The notes: generated from the sequence alone by a model not told the origin. A stretch of 64,000 nucleotides of DNA from an uncultured Thermomicrobia bacterium (GCA_937968015.1 CALBSO010000059.1:1-64000); one strand, 5' to 3'. Shown: positions 24,423-33,557, numbered from the stretch's first letter. Translations and numbers: made by a program.

Positions 24423-25163
24423 ATGAGCATCACCGCCGCCCCAACCGCCGCCCCCACGACGACAACCGCCGCCAAGGCGCCGACGCGCCGGCAATTCGTC
24501 CGCTTTGCCTTCTATCGCGTTGACCCGGCGTGGCGCCACCTGCCCGAGACCGACCGGGAGCGTGGCTATGCCGAATTCCTCGCCCTGATTGACGCAACGA
24601 CCCCGACGATGCTCGTCCGCTCGTACTCCTGCGTCGGGCTGCGGGCAGACGCGGACTTCCTCTTGTGGCAGGTCTCGTACGAACTCGATGACTTCCAGAC
24701 CTTCGCGGCGAAACTGCACGGCACGGGCTTTGGCCGCTATCTGACGACGCCCTATGCCTACCTCTCGATGACGCGTCGCTCGCAGTACGTGGACCCGAAA
24801 GATCGTGAGAGTGAGTCGAATCGCCTGACCATCGAGTCGGGTGGCCGGAAGTACCTCTTTGTCTACCCCTTCGTCAAGACGCGTCAGTGGTTCGCGCTCT
24901 CGCTCGACGAGCGGCAGGAGATGATGCGCGAGCATATCGAGGTGGGTCAGGGGTATCCGTCGGTGAAACTGAACACCACCTATTCCTTCGGCCTCGATGA
25001 CCAGGAGTGGGTCGTCGCCTTCGAGAGCGATTACCCGCAGGACTTCCTCGATCTCGTTGCCGCCCTACGAGAGACGAAAGCGAGCGCCTACACCTTGCGC
25101 GATACCCCGATGATGACCTGCCGCGCCCTCGACATCCGCGACATCCTGCCGCAACTGGGGTGA
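24423..25163 (+). CDS. chdC: HemQ/ChdC coproheme decarboxylase (chlorite dismutase-like)
   Basis: A chlorite dismutase-superfamily protein of 246 residues. Members in monoderm bacteria and Chloroflexota decarboxylate coproheme III to haem b in the last step of the coproporphyrin route. The likely substrate Tyr is in KYLFVYPFVKTRQWF. The proximal His is in MMREHIEVGQGYPSV, followed by NTTYSFGLDDQEWVVAFE. A Thr/Ala-rich N-terminal extension of about 20 residues precedes the fold. The gene diverges from PIG-L; the next gene, glpD, lies across a repeat. Confidence 0.85.
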   Translation: MSITAAPTAAPTTTTAAKAPTRRQFVRFAFYRVDPAWRHLPETDRERGYAEFLALIDATTPTMLVRSYSCVGLRADADFLLWQVSYELDDFQTFAAKLHGTGFGRYLTTPYAYLSMTRRSQYVDPKDRESESNRLTIESGGRKYLFVYPFVKTRQWFALSLDERQEMMREHIEVGQGYPSVKLNTTYSFGLDDQEWVVAFESDYPQDFLDLVAALRETKASAYTLRDTPMMTCRALDIRDILPQLG

Positions 25164-25164
25164 C

Positions 25165-25334
25165 CTCACCCCCGGCCCTCTCTCACCTGCCCATACTGCC
25201 CAGAGGGCGCCCGCGCCCGCGATGGAGAGGGGGAACAACCTTCGTGATGCTTCGATGATCAGCGGGAGACCACGGTATTTCGGGCGAGTCACCCCTCTCC
25301 ATCGCGATGGAGAGGGGCAGGGGGTGAGGTTTCC
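25165..25334. repeat. Composite C-rich/G-rich repeat between chdC and glpD
   Basis: CCTCACCCCCGGCCCTCTC, CTGCCCATACTGCCCAGAGG-GCGCCCGCG, then ACCCCTCTCCATCGCGATGG-AGAGGGGCAGGGGGTGAGG. CTCTCCATCGCGATGGAGAG (about 25295-25314) is a perfect palindrome and the outer ends are complementary. Confidence 0.75.
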
Positions 25335-25336
25335 CC

Positions 25337-27061
25337 ATGCAGCATCTTTCAGCGGAGACACGAGCGGAGCATCTGCGGCGCATGGCGGCGGGGCGGGTGG
25401 ATATCTGCGTGATCGGTGGCGGCATCACCGGCGCGGGCGTCGCGCTGGAAGCGGCCTCGCGCGGGGCGTCCGTCGCGCTGATCGAGCGGAAGGATTTCGC
25501 CAGCGGCACGAGCGGTTGGTCCACGAAACTCGTGCATGGCGGCATCCGCTACCTGCCGCAGGGGCAAGTCGCGCTCGTGCGGGAGGCGCTGCACGAGCGC
25601 GCGACGCTCTTGAAGATCGCGCCCCATCTCGTCTGGCCGCTCGCTTTCGTCCTGCCGATCTACGAGACAACGCGCCGCCCGATTGGCGTGCCCATCTCCC
25701 TGCCGCGCGGCATCGGTGTTAGCTTGGCGATGGCAATTGGCCTGACCGCGTACGACGTGCTGGCGGGCAAACAAAAATCTGCCCAGGGGGTGCCCGCCCG
25801 CCACCGCCATATCCCGGCGGACGAGGCGGCGCGCGACGTGCCCGGCCTGAAGACGGACGGCCTGAAGAGCGCCTTCGTCTACAGCGACGCGGGCACGAAC
25901 GACACGAAACTCGTCGCGACAATTATCCGCACCGCCGTCGAGCAGGGCGCGTTGGTGGCGAATTACACCGAGGCGGTGGGGTTTGTGCAGGAACATGGCC
26001 GGATCGTGGGCGTCGAGGCGCGGGACACGATCACGGGCGAAATGCAGACCATCGCCGCGCGGCACGTCGTCAACGCGACGGGCGTCTGGGCGGAGCGCGT
26101 CGAATCGCTCGGCACGCGCGAACCGCAGGTGCAGGTGCTCCCCGCGAAGGGGATTCATCTCGTCGTGGAGGCCGCGAAGGTCGGTGTGACGAAGAACGCC
26201 GTCGTCCTGCCGGAGACGGAAGACGGACGGCTGATCTTCATCGTGCCGTGGCAAGGGCGCGCGGTGATCGGCACGACCGACACGCCCGGCGGCGACATCG
26301 AACGCCCCCGCGCCGACGCGGACGAGATCGCCTACGTTCTCCGCACGACGAATGGCTCGATCCGCTCGCAACTGACCGAGGCGGACATTATCAGCACGTA
26401 TGCAGGGTATCGCCCGCTCGTCCGGGCGCGGGACGGCGCGAAATCCGCCGCGCTCGCCCGCACGCACGCGGTGCTTGCCTCCCCAAACGGCCTCGTCACG
26501 ATCGTCGGCGGCAAACTGACGACCTACCGTCGCATGGCGCAGGACACCCTCAATACACTCGAACTGCACGGCCTGAACGTCCGCGCCTCCGTGACAGACC
26601 ACTTGCCACTCGCCGGGGCGGACGGCTACGGCCACTGGAAGCGGACCCTGCCCGCCGAAGCCGCCAGGCGGGGGCTGGATGCCGATGTGACGGCGCACCT
26701 GCTCCAATCCTATGGCTCAGACGCGCCACTGCTCCTCGAAATGATTGACGATGACGCGCTGCTCGCCGCCCGGATGGCGCCCGATCTGCCGGTGATCTTT
26801 GCCGAAGCGCGCTTCGCCGCGCGCTACGAAATGGCGATGTCGGTGGAGGACGTGCTCGCGCGCCGCACGCGGCTCTCGCTCATTGACCGCGCGCACGGTT
26901 TCGCCGCCGCGCCAGATGTCGCGGCCATCCTCGGCGACGCGCTCGGCTGGGACGCGACAGAGCGGGCCCGGCAGGTCGAAACCTATCGCGCAACCGTTGA
27001 AGACCTCCATATGCCCTTATCCGCGCCGGGACGCGCGACGGCCACCGCGCCAATGTACTAA
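25337..27061 (+). CDS. glpD: Aerobic glycerol-3-phosphate dehydrogenase (FAD, quinone-linked)
   Basis: Oxidises sn-glycerol 3-phosphate to dihydroxyacetone phosphate at the inner face of the membrane. The FAD Rossmann motif is VDICVIGGGITGAGVALEAA, followed by TSGWSTKLVHGGIRYL, the GlpD signature. The central domain has GRAVIGTTDTPGG, and VGGKLTTYRRMA follows. The C-terminal DAO_C domain runs to residue 574, as usual. No Shine-Dalgarno is clear; a G-rich repeat ends just before the ATG. No glpK or glpF is adjacent. Confidence 0.94.
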   Translation: MQHLSAETRAEHLRRMAAGRVDICVIGGGITGAGVALEAASRGASVALIERKDFASGTSGWSTKLVHGGIRYLPQGQVALVREALHERATLLKIAPHLVWPLAFVLPIYETTRRPIGVPISLPRGIGVSLAMAIGLTAYDVLAGKQKSAQGVPARHRHIPADEAARDVPGLKTDGLKSAFVYSDAGTNDTKLVATIIRTAVEQGALVANYTEAVGFVQEHGRIVGVEARDTITGEMQTIAARHVVNATGVWAERVESLGTREPQVQVLPAKGIHLVVEAAKVGVTKNAVVLPETEDGRLIFIVPWQGRAVIGTTDTPGGDIERPRADADEIAYVLRTTNGSIRSQLTEADIISTYAGYRPLVRARDGAKSAALARTHAVLASPNGLVTIVGGKLTTYRRMAQDTLNTLELHGLNVRASVTDHLPLAGADGYGHWKRTLPAEAARRGLDADVTAHLLQSYGSDAPLLLEMIDDDALLAARMAPDLPVIFAEARFAARYEMAMSVEDVLARRTRLSLIDRAHGFAAAPDVAAILGDALGWDATERARQVETYRATVEDLHMPLSAPGRATATAPMY

Positions 27062-27172
27062 TCTGACGCTCAGAATCCGCTCTGTATTTCCGCATCCGTA
27101 TCTATCCCGTCACCGTCGAGGACGGCCAGGTCGTCGCCCTCTCAGGCAACGAATGATGAGTAACCCCTGCCC

Positions 27173-27202
27173 TTGACACGCACGTACATCTCATTGAACA
27201 AT
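27173..27202 (+). promoter_or_regulatory. Possible promoter of the phnDCE-type operon
   Basis: TTGACA at 27173-27178 with AACAAT at 27197-27202 (18-bp spacer). The -35 is perfect, but the -10 lacks the first T. Confidence 0.4.
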
Positions 27203-27285
27203 CACGCCGCACACATCGCCCGTTATCTCTTGCCCGATTTCCGACGGACATGCGTGCCTGTATGCGAGGAAGAAGGAGGAAAATC

Positions 27286-28488
27286 ATGCGCCGGTGGTTT
27301 GTGGGGCGGCTCCAACTCGGGGTTGCCATCTTTACGGTCTTGACCCTGTTGCTCACTGCGTGTGGGACGAGCAGCGCCGACAAGACGGCCACGGCCGGTA
27401 GTGGTGTGGCGAAGCCGACGACTGCCGCGACCACAGGTGGCGCCGCGACGACCGCTCCGACGACCGTTGCCGCGTCAACGACCGCGAACCCGACCGCGCG
27501 GCCCGCCGGTACGACGCCCACCGGGAGCGCCGCCGCTGTCGGCACCGCGCCGACCGGTTCCGCACCGGGCGGCACACGCGCCGCGAGCAGCGCCGCCGCC
27601 CCGACGGCAGCGCCGCCACCGCCGAAGCCCGTCGCGCAGCCCGTGGCGAGTGGCCTCGGCAGCGAGGCGAAGCCGATCACGATGTACTTCGTTCCCTCCG
27701 AGCAGGTGGACAAAGTGCTCGCCAGCGGCAATCAGATCGCCAAGGACCTTGAGACGCTGACAGGTCTGAAGTTCAAGACCGCCGTCCCGACTTCATACGG
27801 CGCGGTGATCGAGTCCATGGGCAGCGGCGACGCCGACATCGCGTGGCTCGCGACGTTCGCCTACTTGATCGCGCACCAGAAGTATAACGCGAATGTCGCC
27901 CTGACGACGGTCCGCAACGGCCTCGATACCTACAAGGGCGAGATCATTACCCGTGCGGACAGCGGTATCACGGACATCAAGGGATGCAATGGCAAGACGA
28001 TGGCGTGGGTGGATGCCGCGAGCACCTCCGGCTACATCTTCCCCTCCGCGCTCTTCGCGCAGCAGGGAATCAGGCCGTCCAAGGAAATCTTCGCCGGCGG
28101 GCACCCGCAGGCCGTTCTGGCCGTCTATCAGGGTAATGCCGACTGCGCCGCGACTTACTACAGCCCGGATAACCCGGATGGCACGATTGCGGACGGCCGC
28201 GCGACGCAATTGAAGACCTATCCGGACATCGTTACGAAGGTGAAGGCCGTCGGCTTCACGCCGGACATCCCGAATGACACCGTCACCTTCCGCGCGGACT
28301 TCCCGAAGGAGTTACAGGACCGCGTCGTCAACGCGCTCCTTTACTACGTCTCGCAGCCGAACGGCCAGAAGCAACTGAAGGACCTCTACAGTATCACGGG
28401 TCTCGTCAAGTCCGATGACAGCCGGTATCAGGTCGTGCGCGACTCCCTCAAAGCGCTCGGCAAGGACCCATCGGAGTACATTAAGTAG
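27286..28488 (+). CDS. phnD: PhnD-like phosphonate/phosphite ABC transporter binding lipoprotein
   Basis: An extracytoplasmic solute-binding lipoprotein. Signal LGVAIFTVLTLLLTACGTSS carries the lipobox LTAC. A Thr/Ala/Pro-rich linker of about 80 residues tethers the domain. The PhnD-like (periplasmic binding type 2) domain opens PITMYFVPSEQVDKVL and contains PTSYGAVIESMGSGDADIAWL and WVDAASTSGYIFPSALF, the signature of PhnD family anion-binding loops. ATG 27286 follows AAGAAGGAGG. First gene of phnD-C-E; the ligand could be phosphonate, phosphite or phosphate-like. Confidence 0.9.
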   Translation: MRRWFVGRLQLGVAIFTVLTLLLTACGTSSADKTATAGSGVAKPTTAATTGGAATTAPTTVAASTTANPTARPAGTTPTGSAAAVGTAPTGSAPGGTRAASSAAAPTAAPPPPKPVAQPVASGLGSEAKPITMYFVPSEQVDKVLASGNQIAKDLETLTGLKFKTAVPTSYGAVIESMGSGDADIAWLATFAYLIAHQKYNANVALTTVRNGLDTYKGEIITRADSGITDIKGCNGKTMAWVDAASTSGYIFPSALFAQQGIRPSKEIFAGGHPQAVLAVYQGNADCAATYYSPDNPDGTIADGRATQLKTYPDIVTKVKAVGFTPDIPNDTVTFRADFPKELQDRVVNALLYYVSQPNGQKQLKDLYSITGLVKSDDSRYQVVRDSLKALGKDPSEYIK

Positions 28489-28490
28489 AA

Positions 28491-28562
28491 AGGACGAAGG
28501 ACTGAGGGCGAAGGGCTACGGAGCGAACGGCGCTGCGCAGTCCTCAGTCCTCAGTCCTCAGA
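28491..28562. repeat. AGTCCTCAGTCCTC repeat just before phnC
   Basis: GGACGAAGGACTGAGGGCG faces three tandem CAGTCCT units. The element ends 3 bp before the GTG start of phnC and leaves no room for a normal Shine-Dalgarno. Confidence 0.7.
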
Positions 28563-28565
28563 AAC

Positions 28566-29324
28566 GTGCTCGAAATCCGCAATCTGACGAAAATCTATCC
28601 GAATGGCACCCTCGCCCTCGATAATGTCAGCCTCACGGTGAGGGATGGCGAGTTTGTGGTCGTGCTCGGCCTGTCAGGATCGGGGAAGTCTACGCTCCTG
28701 CGCTGCATCAACCGGCTCGTCGAGCCGACAAGCGGGACGATCCTGCTCGACGGCAAGGAAGTTACCGGGGCGAGCGAGGCGGAAATCCGCCGCATCCGCC
28801 GCTCGATCGGCATGATCTTTCAGCAGTTCAACCTCGTGAAGCGCGGCACGGTCCTGATGAATGTCCTCAGCGGGCGGCTCGGCTACGTCACCACCGTTGG
28901 GCCGCTCGTCTACCGCTTCCCGGCGGCGGATATTCAGCGGGCGATGCACAATCTCGAACGGGTTGGCATCGCGGACCGCACGCGGCAGCGGGCAGACACG
29001 CTCTCCGGTGGCCAGCAGCAGCGCGTCGCCATCGCTCGCGCCTTGATGCAGGAGCCGACGCTGATGCTCGCCGACGAACCGGTTGCCAGCCTCGACCCGG
29101 CGACCTCGCACTCCGTCTTGCGGTATGTCGAGGAGATCAACCGCGATCAGGGGATTACCGTGCTTTGCTCACTCCATTTCCTCTCACTCGCCCGGCGCTA
29201 CGCGACGCGCATCATCGCGCTCAAAGCGGGCAAACTCGTCTTCGATGGCCTGCCGAGCGAGATTGACGACGCCCGCTTCAAGGCAATCTACGGCGAGGAC
29301 GCGATTCAGGTGGAGATCGCATGA
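28566..29324 (+). CDS. phnC: PhnC-like phosphonate/phosphite ABC transporter ATPase
   Basis: A cytoplasmic ATPase of the PhnCDE importer. The Walker A is GLSGSGKST, the Q-loop is FQQFNLVKRG, the signature is LSGGQQQRVAIARAL and the Walker B is LMLADEPVASLDP, with the switch His in CSLHFLSLARRY. The Q-loop and following VLMNVLSGRLGYV are typical of PhnC. The start is GTG 28566. A repeat lies immediately before it, so initiation may depend on coupling with phnD. Confidence 0.93.
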   Translation: MLEIRNLTKIYPNGTLALDNVSLTVRDGEFVVVLGLSGSGKSTLLRCINRLVEPTSGTILLDGKEVTGASEAEIRRIRRSIGMIFQQFNLVKRGTVLMNVLSGRLGYVTTVGPLVYRFPAADIQRAMHNLERVGIADRTRQRADTLSGGQQQRVAIARALMQEPTLMLADEPVASLDPATSHSVLRYVEEINRDQGITVLCSLHFLSLARRYATRIIALKAGKLVFDGLPSEIDDARFKAIYGEDAIQVEIA

Positions 29325-29325
29325 A

Positions 29326-29350
29326 GAAGTGCTGAGTGCTGCGTGCTGAA
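29326..29350. repeat. GCTGAGTGCTG tandem repeat upstream of phnE
   Basis: AGTGCTGAGTGCTGCGTGCTGAAGCG lies between phnC and phnE. Its complement lies 95 bp on, inside phnE (29441-29470). Confidence 0.55.
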
Positions 29351-29371
29351 GCGCACCGGCTCGGAGGAGAT

Positions 29372-30565
29372 ATGGCGACGGAAGAAGAAATCCGGCTGGA
29401 AGCGGAACTGAGCATCGGCACGCAATCTGTCGTCGGCTCCTCTCCGCACTCCGTACTCAGCACTCAGCACGTTCCTCGCCGGCTGGTTGCGTTCCTGCTC
29501 GACTGGTTCATTGCGGGGTACGCGATCTACACCGGCCTCTTCGTGGTGGACGCGCTGATTCACGCGCTCTGGCTTCCCTCGAAGGTCAACGCGAATCCGG
29601 CGCTGGATATGATCGCGTACACTTGGCGCCAGTCCGAAGGTGTGACGACGCTTGGCGGCGTGACGCTGCCGAAGTTCCTCTTCTTCCTGCTCGTCAGCCT
29701 GCCGATTCCAATTCTGCTCCAGTTCACGAACGACACGCTCGGCCTGCGGCTGATGGGGTGGGCGCGCCCGCTGCTGCCCCTCGAAGGGCGACCGTGGTAC
29801 CGGACGCTCTGGGTCTTCACGGCGGTTGTCATCGGCATCGAGACGTTCATGGCGGGATGGTACATCACCGAGGTTGATCCGATCTTCTATGTCCAGCGGT
29901 TCGCGCGCGGCTGGCGCATCTCGAAGCAACTGCTGACGCCGGACTGGAGCATCTTCTGGATGTCCGTCCAGTTGATGCTGGAGAGCATCTTTCTCGCGCT
30001 GATCGCCACGGTCTTTTCGATCGTGTTCGCGGTGCCCCTCGCCTTCCTCGGCGCGCGCAACCTGATGCGCGGCTCGCCGGTCCGCATGGCGATCTACACA
30101 CTCGTACGCGGTTTCTTCAACATTTTCCGCTCGATCCAGGAACTCGTCTTCGCGATCATTTTCGTCACGGTCGTCGGGATTGGGCCATTCGCGGGCATGC
30201 TCGCGCTCTTCGTCCATTCCGTCGCCTCGCTCGGCAAACTCTACTCGGAGCAGATCGAGAACATTGACCCCGGCCCGATGGAGGCGATCACCGCGACGGG
30301 CGCGACACGGCTGCAAACGGTCCTCTACGCCGTCGCGCCGCAGGTCGTGCCGCCCTTCCTCGCCTTCACAATCTACCGGTGGGACATCAACGTCCGCACC
30401 TCAATCGTCGTTGGCTTCGTCGGCGGCGGCGGGATCGGGCTCGCCCTCTTCCAGTATCAGCAACTGACGCAGTGGCACCGCGTCGGCACCGTCGCCTTTC
30501 TGACGATCATCGTCGTCTGGGCGCTCGATGCCCTCAGCGCCCGCGTCCGCGAGAAACTGATCTGA
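29372..30565 (+). CDS. phnE: PhnE-like ABC transporter permease
   Basis: The inner-membrane permease of the PhnCDE importer, 397 residues, longer than the usual 260-290. An N-terminal extension with three or four extra TM segments (VAFLLDWFIAGYAIYTGLF; FLFFLLVSLPIPILL) precedes the conserved BPD_transp core with SVQLMLESIFLALIATVFS and the EAA-like loop GPMEAITATGATRLQTVLYA. ATG 29372 follows CGGAGGAG. Residues about 25-35 (SSPHSVLSTQHV) are encoded by a repeat (29441-29470) and lie in the cytoplasmic N-terminus. Confidence 0.9.
   Translation: MATEEEIRLEAELSIGTQSVVGSSPHSVLSTQHVPRRLVAFLLDWFIAGYAIYTGLFVVDALIHALWLPSKVNANPALDMIAYTWRQSEGVTTLGGVTLPKFLFFLLVSLPIPILLQFTNDTLGLRLMGWARPLLPLEGRPWYRTLWVFTAVVIGIETFMAGWYITEVDPIFYVQRFARGWRISKQLLTPDWSIFWMSVQLMLESIFLALIATVFSIVFAVPLAFLGARNLMRGSPVRMAIYTLVRGFFNIFRSIQELVFAIIFVTVVGIGPFAGMLALFVHSVASLGKLYSEQIENIDPGPMEAITATGATRLQTVLYAVAPQVVPPFLAFTIYRWDINVRTSIVVGFVGGGGIGLALFQYQQLTQWHRVGTVAFLTIIVVWALDALSARVREKLI
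29441..29470. repeat. CACTCCGTACTCAGCACTCAG repeat read in frame in phnE
   Basis: Complementary to the GCTGAGTGCTG units at 29326-29350. Encodes part of the soluble N-terminus of PhnE. Confidence 0.55.
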
Positions 30566-30645
30566 CCTAAACCCCCTGCCCCTTCCTTTGCAGAACGCTC
30601 GAATCAGGTTCCCCTCCTGTTCGGGAGGGGGTCAGGGGGTAGGCA
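30566..30645. repeat. CCTAAACCCCCTGCCCC / GGGAGGGGGTCAGGGGGTAGG inverted repeat
   Basis: The outer parts are complementary, with an inner CCCCTCCTGTTCGGGAGGGG hairpin. It fills the phnE-dacA gap. Confidence 0.72.
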
Positions 30646-30652
30646 AATCTGA

Positions 30653-30658
30653 TATTCT
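30653..30658 (+). promoter_or_regulatory. -10 box TATTCT, possibly leaderless
   Basis: TATTCT ends 7 bp before the ATG of the carboxypeptidase gene, which has no Shine-Dalgarno. The spacing fits a leaderless transcript starting at the ATG. Confidence 0.45.
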
Positions 30659-30665
30659 CCTCGCC

Positions 30666-31832
30666 ATGAAATTGCGTCGTCTGTTACTCGGTCTGTTCCT
30701 TGCATTGGTCGCGCTGCTGGTCTTCATGGGGCCGGTGGCGGCATGGCCGAGCGCGCCATATCCGCACGCTGTGCCGTCCGTGTCCGCGCCGACGATCACG
30801 GCACGCGCCGCGCTCGTGCAGGAAAATACGAGCGACAAACGGCTCTATCAGAAGGAGCAGGAGACGGCGATTGCCCCGGCGAGCACGATCAAGTTGCTCA
30901 CCGCCATCACCGCACTGACGCTCGGGCAGGTGGACGAGAAGATTCAGGCGGAAAAGAATGACCTCGTCGGCGGCAGCACGATGGGCCTCAAGCCGGGCGA
31001 CACGCTGACACTCGGTAATCTCCTCAAGGGAATGCTCATTCCCTCCGGGAACGACGCCGCCACCGTCATCGCGCACGCCGAGGGCGCGAAACTGCCGGAC
31101 GCGGCGACGCTCGGCCCCGTCAATGCCTTCGTCGCGCGTATGAATGCCGTGGGCGCGGAGCGGGGGCTGACGGGAACGACGGCGGTCAATCCGAGCGGTC
31201 TCGACGCGCCCGGTATGGTCACTACCGCGCGCGACCTCGCCCGGCTGGCGGATCTCGTGCTCGACGATCCGATTCTGGCGCCGATTGTCCGCACGCCGGA
31301 GGCGACGATCCCTTCGGCGTATGGCGCCTATCCGGTCAAAAACACGAACGAACTGCTTGGGACGCCGGGCGTGATCGGCGTCAAGACCGGTACGACGGAC
31401 GAAGCGGGGCAGAATCTCATCCTCGCCATCGCGGAAAATAACCACCGGCTCATTATCGTCATCCTCGGCAGCACGGATCGCTACGCGGATGCCCGCGCCT
31501 TGCTCGCGTACGTGCGTTCGGCGTGGTCGTGGGTCGCGCTCGGCGATCCGAAGGGGTTGCCTGGCCTCGCCCGCGCCCTCGATGCCTGGGGCGTGACGAC
31601 ACGAGAGAGTAAGACGGTGGTATTGGACAGCAAACTTGCCCCATTGGTGCATTACACGCTCATCTTGTCGCCCGTTGCGTCTGCTTCCAACGCTCTCACA
31701 GCCACGGCCACCACGACCGGCACTCCTCCCGCTAGCCCGCCCGGTGCGCGCGGTGTTATCATCTTCTCGCTCGGGGACGGCGAACTCGCGCGGCTGGACG
31801 TCTTCACCACGAGCGTCCCGACGCCTGCCTAA
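30666..31832 (+). CDS. dacA: D-alanyl-D-alanine carboxypeptidase (peptidase S11, DacA-type)
   Basis: A penicillin-binding protein that trims peptidoglycan pentapeptides. The signal peptide is MKLRRLLLGLFLALVALLVF. The SxxK motif with the nucleophile Ser is APASTIKLLTA, the SxN motif is PSGNDAA and the KTG motif is GVKTGTTDEAGQ. AVNPSGLDAPG is the typical NPHGL-like loop. The C-terminus has a Thr/Ala/Pro-rich linker and a short domain, with no clear membrane anchor helix. 388 residues, as usual. Confidence 0.92.
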   Translation: MKLRRLLLGLFLALVALLVFMGPVAAWPSAPYPHAVPSVSAPTITARAALVQENTSDKRLYQKEQETAIAPASTIKLLTAITALTLGQVDEKIQAEKNDLVGGSTMGLKPGDTLTLGNLLKGMLIPSGNDAATVIAHAEGAKLPDAATLGPVNAFVARMNAVGAERGLTGTTAVNPSGLDAPGMVTTARDLARLADLVLDDPILAPIVRTPEATIPSAYGAYPVKNTNELLGTPGVIGVKTGTTDEAGQNLILAIAENNHRLIIVILGSTDRYADARALLAYVRSAWSWVALGDPKGLPGLARALDAWGVTTRESKTVVLDSKLAPLVHYTLILSPVASASNALTATATTTGTPPASPPGARGVIIFSLGDGELARLDVFTTSVPTPA

Positions 31833-31878
31833 CCCCCCAACCCCCTCCCGTACCTTCGGTGTGGGAAAGGGGAGTGAG
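31832..31878. repeat. CCTAACCCCC / GGGAAAGGGG repeat
   Basis: CCTAACCCCCCAACCCCCTCCCG faces GTGGGAAAGGGGAGTGAGCC. It begins in the stop of dacA. Confidence 0.65.
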
Positions 31879-31936
31879 CCTCCGAAAGATCGAAGCGTGA
31901 TGCGGAACGCCTGGAATCCGCGGAGAGAGGTAACCC

Positions 31937-32815
31937 ATGCCCGATACACCGCGACGCCCAGCCAGCCGCCCGCGCCGCCCGACTGAAAAATCTTCTTCTC
32001 CCCCTTCTCCACAGGGGAAGCCGGGCGCCCTCCGGGCGGATGAGGGATTAGGGCAAGAACGCCTCCAGAAGGTACTCGCCGCGCGGGGCATCGCCTCCCG
32101 CCGCGCTGCCGAGGAGATTATCAAGGCGGGCCGCGTCAAGGTGAATGGCCGGGTCGTACGCGAGATGGGCGTCAAGGTGGACCCGGAGCGCGACAACATC
32201 CTCGTGGACAATAAGCAACTCGCTCGTCCCCGCATGCGCTACATCATCCTCCACAAGCCGAGCGGCTACATTACGACGACGAGTGACGAGCGTGGGCGCT
32301 GGACAGTGATGGAACTCGTGGATGTGCAGGAGCGGATCGTTCCCGTCGGGCGGCTGGATCGAGACACTGAGGGTTTGCTGCTGATGACAAATGATGGCGA
32401 GGTGGCGCATCGTGTCATGCATCCGCGCTACGGCATTCAGAAGGAATATCACGCGCTCGTTTCGCCGCTGCCCGACCGGGAGGCCGTTCGCGCGCTTGGC
32501 GCCGGGGTGGAACTGCGCGACGAATGGGGGCAGAGCGAACGCACCGCCCCCGCGAAGGTGAGCCTCCTGCCCGTCAAGCACGGTGAGCAATGGATTCGCA
32601 TCGTCATCAGCGAGGGGCGCAAGCGGCAGGTGCGCCGGATGCTTGAGGCCGTTGGTTGCGAGGTGCAGAAACTCGTGCGTGTCCGCCTCGGCCCGCTCGT
32701 CCTCACCGGCATCCCCAAAGGCGCGTGGCGCGAACTGACACCCGGCGAGCGCCGCGAACTCTTCGTCGCCCTCAAAATCGCCGATCCGGAGATGCCGACG
32801 GAGGAACGGGAATGA
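31937..32815 (+). CDS. rluB: 23S rRNA pseudouridine synthase (RluB/RsuA family)
   Basis: Modifies a uridine in 23S (or 16S) rRNA to pseudouridine. An S4 RNA-binding domain (RLQKVLAARGIASRRAAEE; AGRVKVNG) is followed by the catalytic domain with GRLDRDTEGLLLMTNDGE, whose second Asp is the nucleophile in this family, and ISEGRKRQVRRMLEAVG. A variable N-terminal stretch of about 40 residues includes 15 encoded by a repeat (31998-32040). ATG 31937 follows GAGAGAGGT. It precedes cmk, as in many Chloroflexota and Gram-positives. Confidence 0.93.
   Translation: MPDTPRRPASRPRRPTEKSSSPPSPQGKPGALRADEGLGQERLQKVLAARGIASRRAAEEIIKAGRVKVNGRVVREMGVKVDPERDNILVDNKQLARPRMRYIILHKPSGYITTTSDERGRWTVMELVDVQERIVPVGRLDRDTEGLLLMTNDGEVAHRVMHPRYGIQKEYHALVSPLPDREAVRALGAGVELRDEWGQSERTAPAKVSLLPVKHGEQWIRIVISEGRKRQVRRMLEAVGCEVQKLVRVRLGPLVLTGIPKGAWRELTPGERRELFVALKIADPEMPTEERE
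31998..32040. repeat. CTCCCCCTTCTCC..GGGGAAG and GGGCGCCCTCCGGGCGG read in frame in rluB
   Basis: A C-rich/G-rich family element that includes a variant of the GGGCGCCCTCTGGGCAG core. It encodes SPPSPQGKPGALRAD of the RluB N-terminus. Confidence 0.6.
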
Positions 32816-32840
32816 GGGAATTAGGGAGCCTCACCCCCCG

Positions 32841-33557
32841 ATGATTCCCCGCGTCATCACGATTGATGGCCCGGCGGGTGTCGGGAAGACGAGCCTGGCG
32901 GAGCGGCTGGCGGAGCGGCTCGGCTATCATGTGTACGACACGGGCGCGCTGTATCGCGCGGCGACGCTGCTCGCGGCGCGGGCGGGGATGATGACGGTCG
33001 GCCCGGCGGATGAGGCGCGGATTGTCCGGCTCATCGAGGCGGCGCGCATCCATGTCGGCCCGCCGCGCGACGCCGCGAGCGAGCCGGTCGTGACGATTGA
33101 CGGCGAGGACGTGACGAGCGATCTCCGTTCTCCCGCTGTCAACGGGCTGGTCTCGGCGGTCTCGCAGTTGCCCGGCGTGCGGGCCGCGCTGCTCGCGGTG
33201 CAGCGGCGGGCGGCGGCGGCGGGCGGCGTCATCATGGTGGGGCGTGATATGGGGACGGTTGTCGTGCCGGATGCCGATCTGAAAATCTACCTCGATGCGG
33301 ACCCGCGCGTTCGGGCGGAGCGGCGGGCGCGGCAACTCGCCGCGCGGGGCCGGCCCCGGCCAATCGGCGAAATTGTGCGCGAGGAGGCGGAACGCGACCG
33401 GCTGGACAGCAGCCGTACTGTCGCGCCGCTCCGGCCCGCGCCGGACGCGATCATTATCATCAATGACGTACTGACACCGGAGGAAGTCGCCGAGCGGGCG
33501 CTGCATGAGGTGGAGAAGGCAGCGGCCCGCGCCGGAGCGGGAGGGGAGGCATCATGA
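32841..33557 (+). CDS. cmk: Cytidylate kinase
   Basis: Phosphorylates CMP and dCMP. The P-loop is ITIDGPAGVGKTSLAERLA, followed by YDTGALYRA (nucleotide monophosphate site), VTSDLRSPAVNGLVSAVSQL, GRDMGTVVVPDADLKIYL and the lid RARRQ..R. 238 residues, as usual. Its TGA overlaps the start of plsC (ATGA at 33554). No clear Shine-Dalgarno precedes the ATG. Confidence 0.94.
   Translation: MIPRVITIDGPAGVGKTSLAERLAERLGYHVYDTGALYRAATLLAARAGMMTVGPADEARIVRLIEAARIHVGPPRDAASEPVVTIDGEDVTSDLRSPAVNGLVSAVSQLPGVRAALLAVQRRAAAAGGVIMVGRDMGTVVVPDADLKIYLDADPRVRAERRARQLAARGRPRPIGEIVREEAERDRLDSSRTVAPLRPAPDAIIIINDVLTPEEVAERALHEVEKAAARAGAGGEAS

Noticed and set aside
24266..24475. 70-residue N-terminal extension of the PIG-L protein
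   Set aside because: It crosses the divergent promoter region of chdC and has no start signal; ATG 24265 with GAGAAGGAG is better.
27062..27164. A 30-codon frame ending FRIRIYPVTVEDGQVVALSG.., resembling the end of a Rieske or small dehydrogenase subunit
   Set aside because: Only 22 plausible residues without an N-terminus, domain or start signal. It may be a gene remnant but cannot be told from chance.
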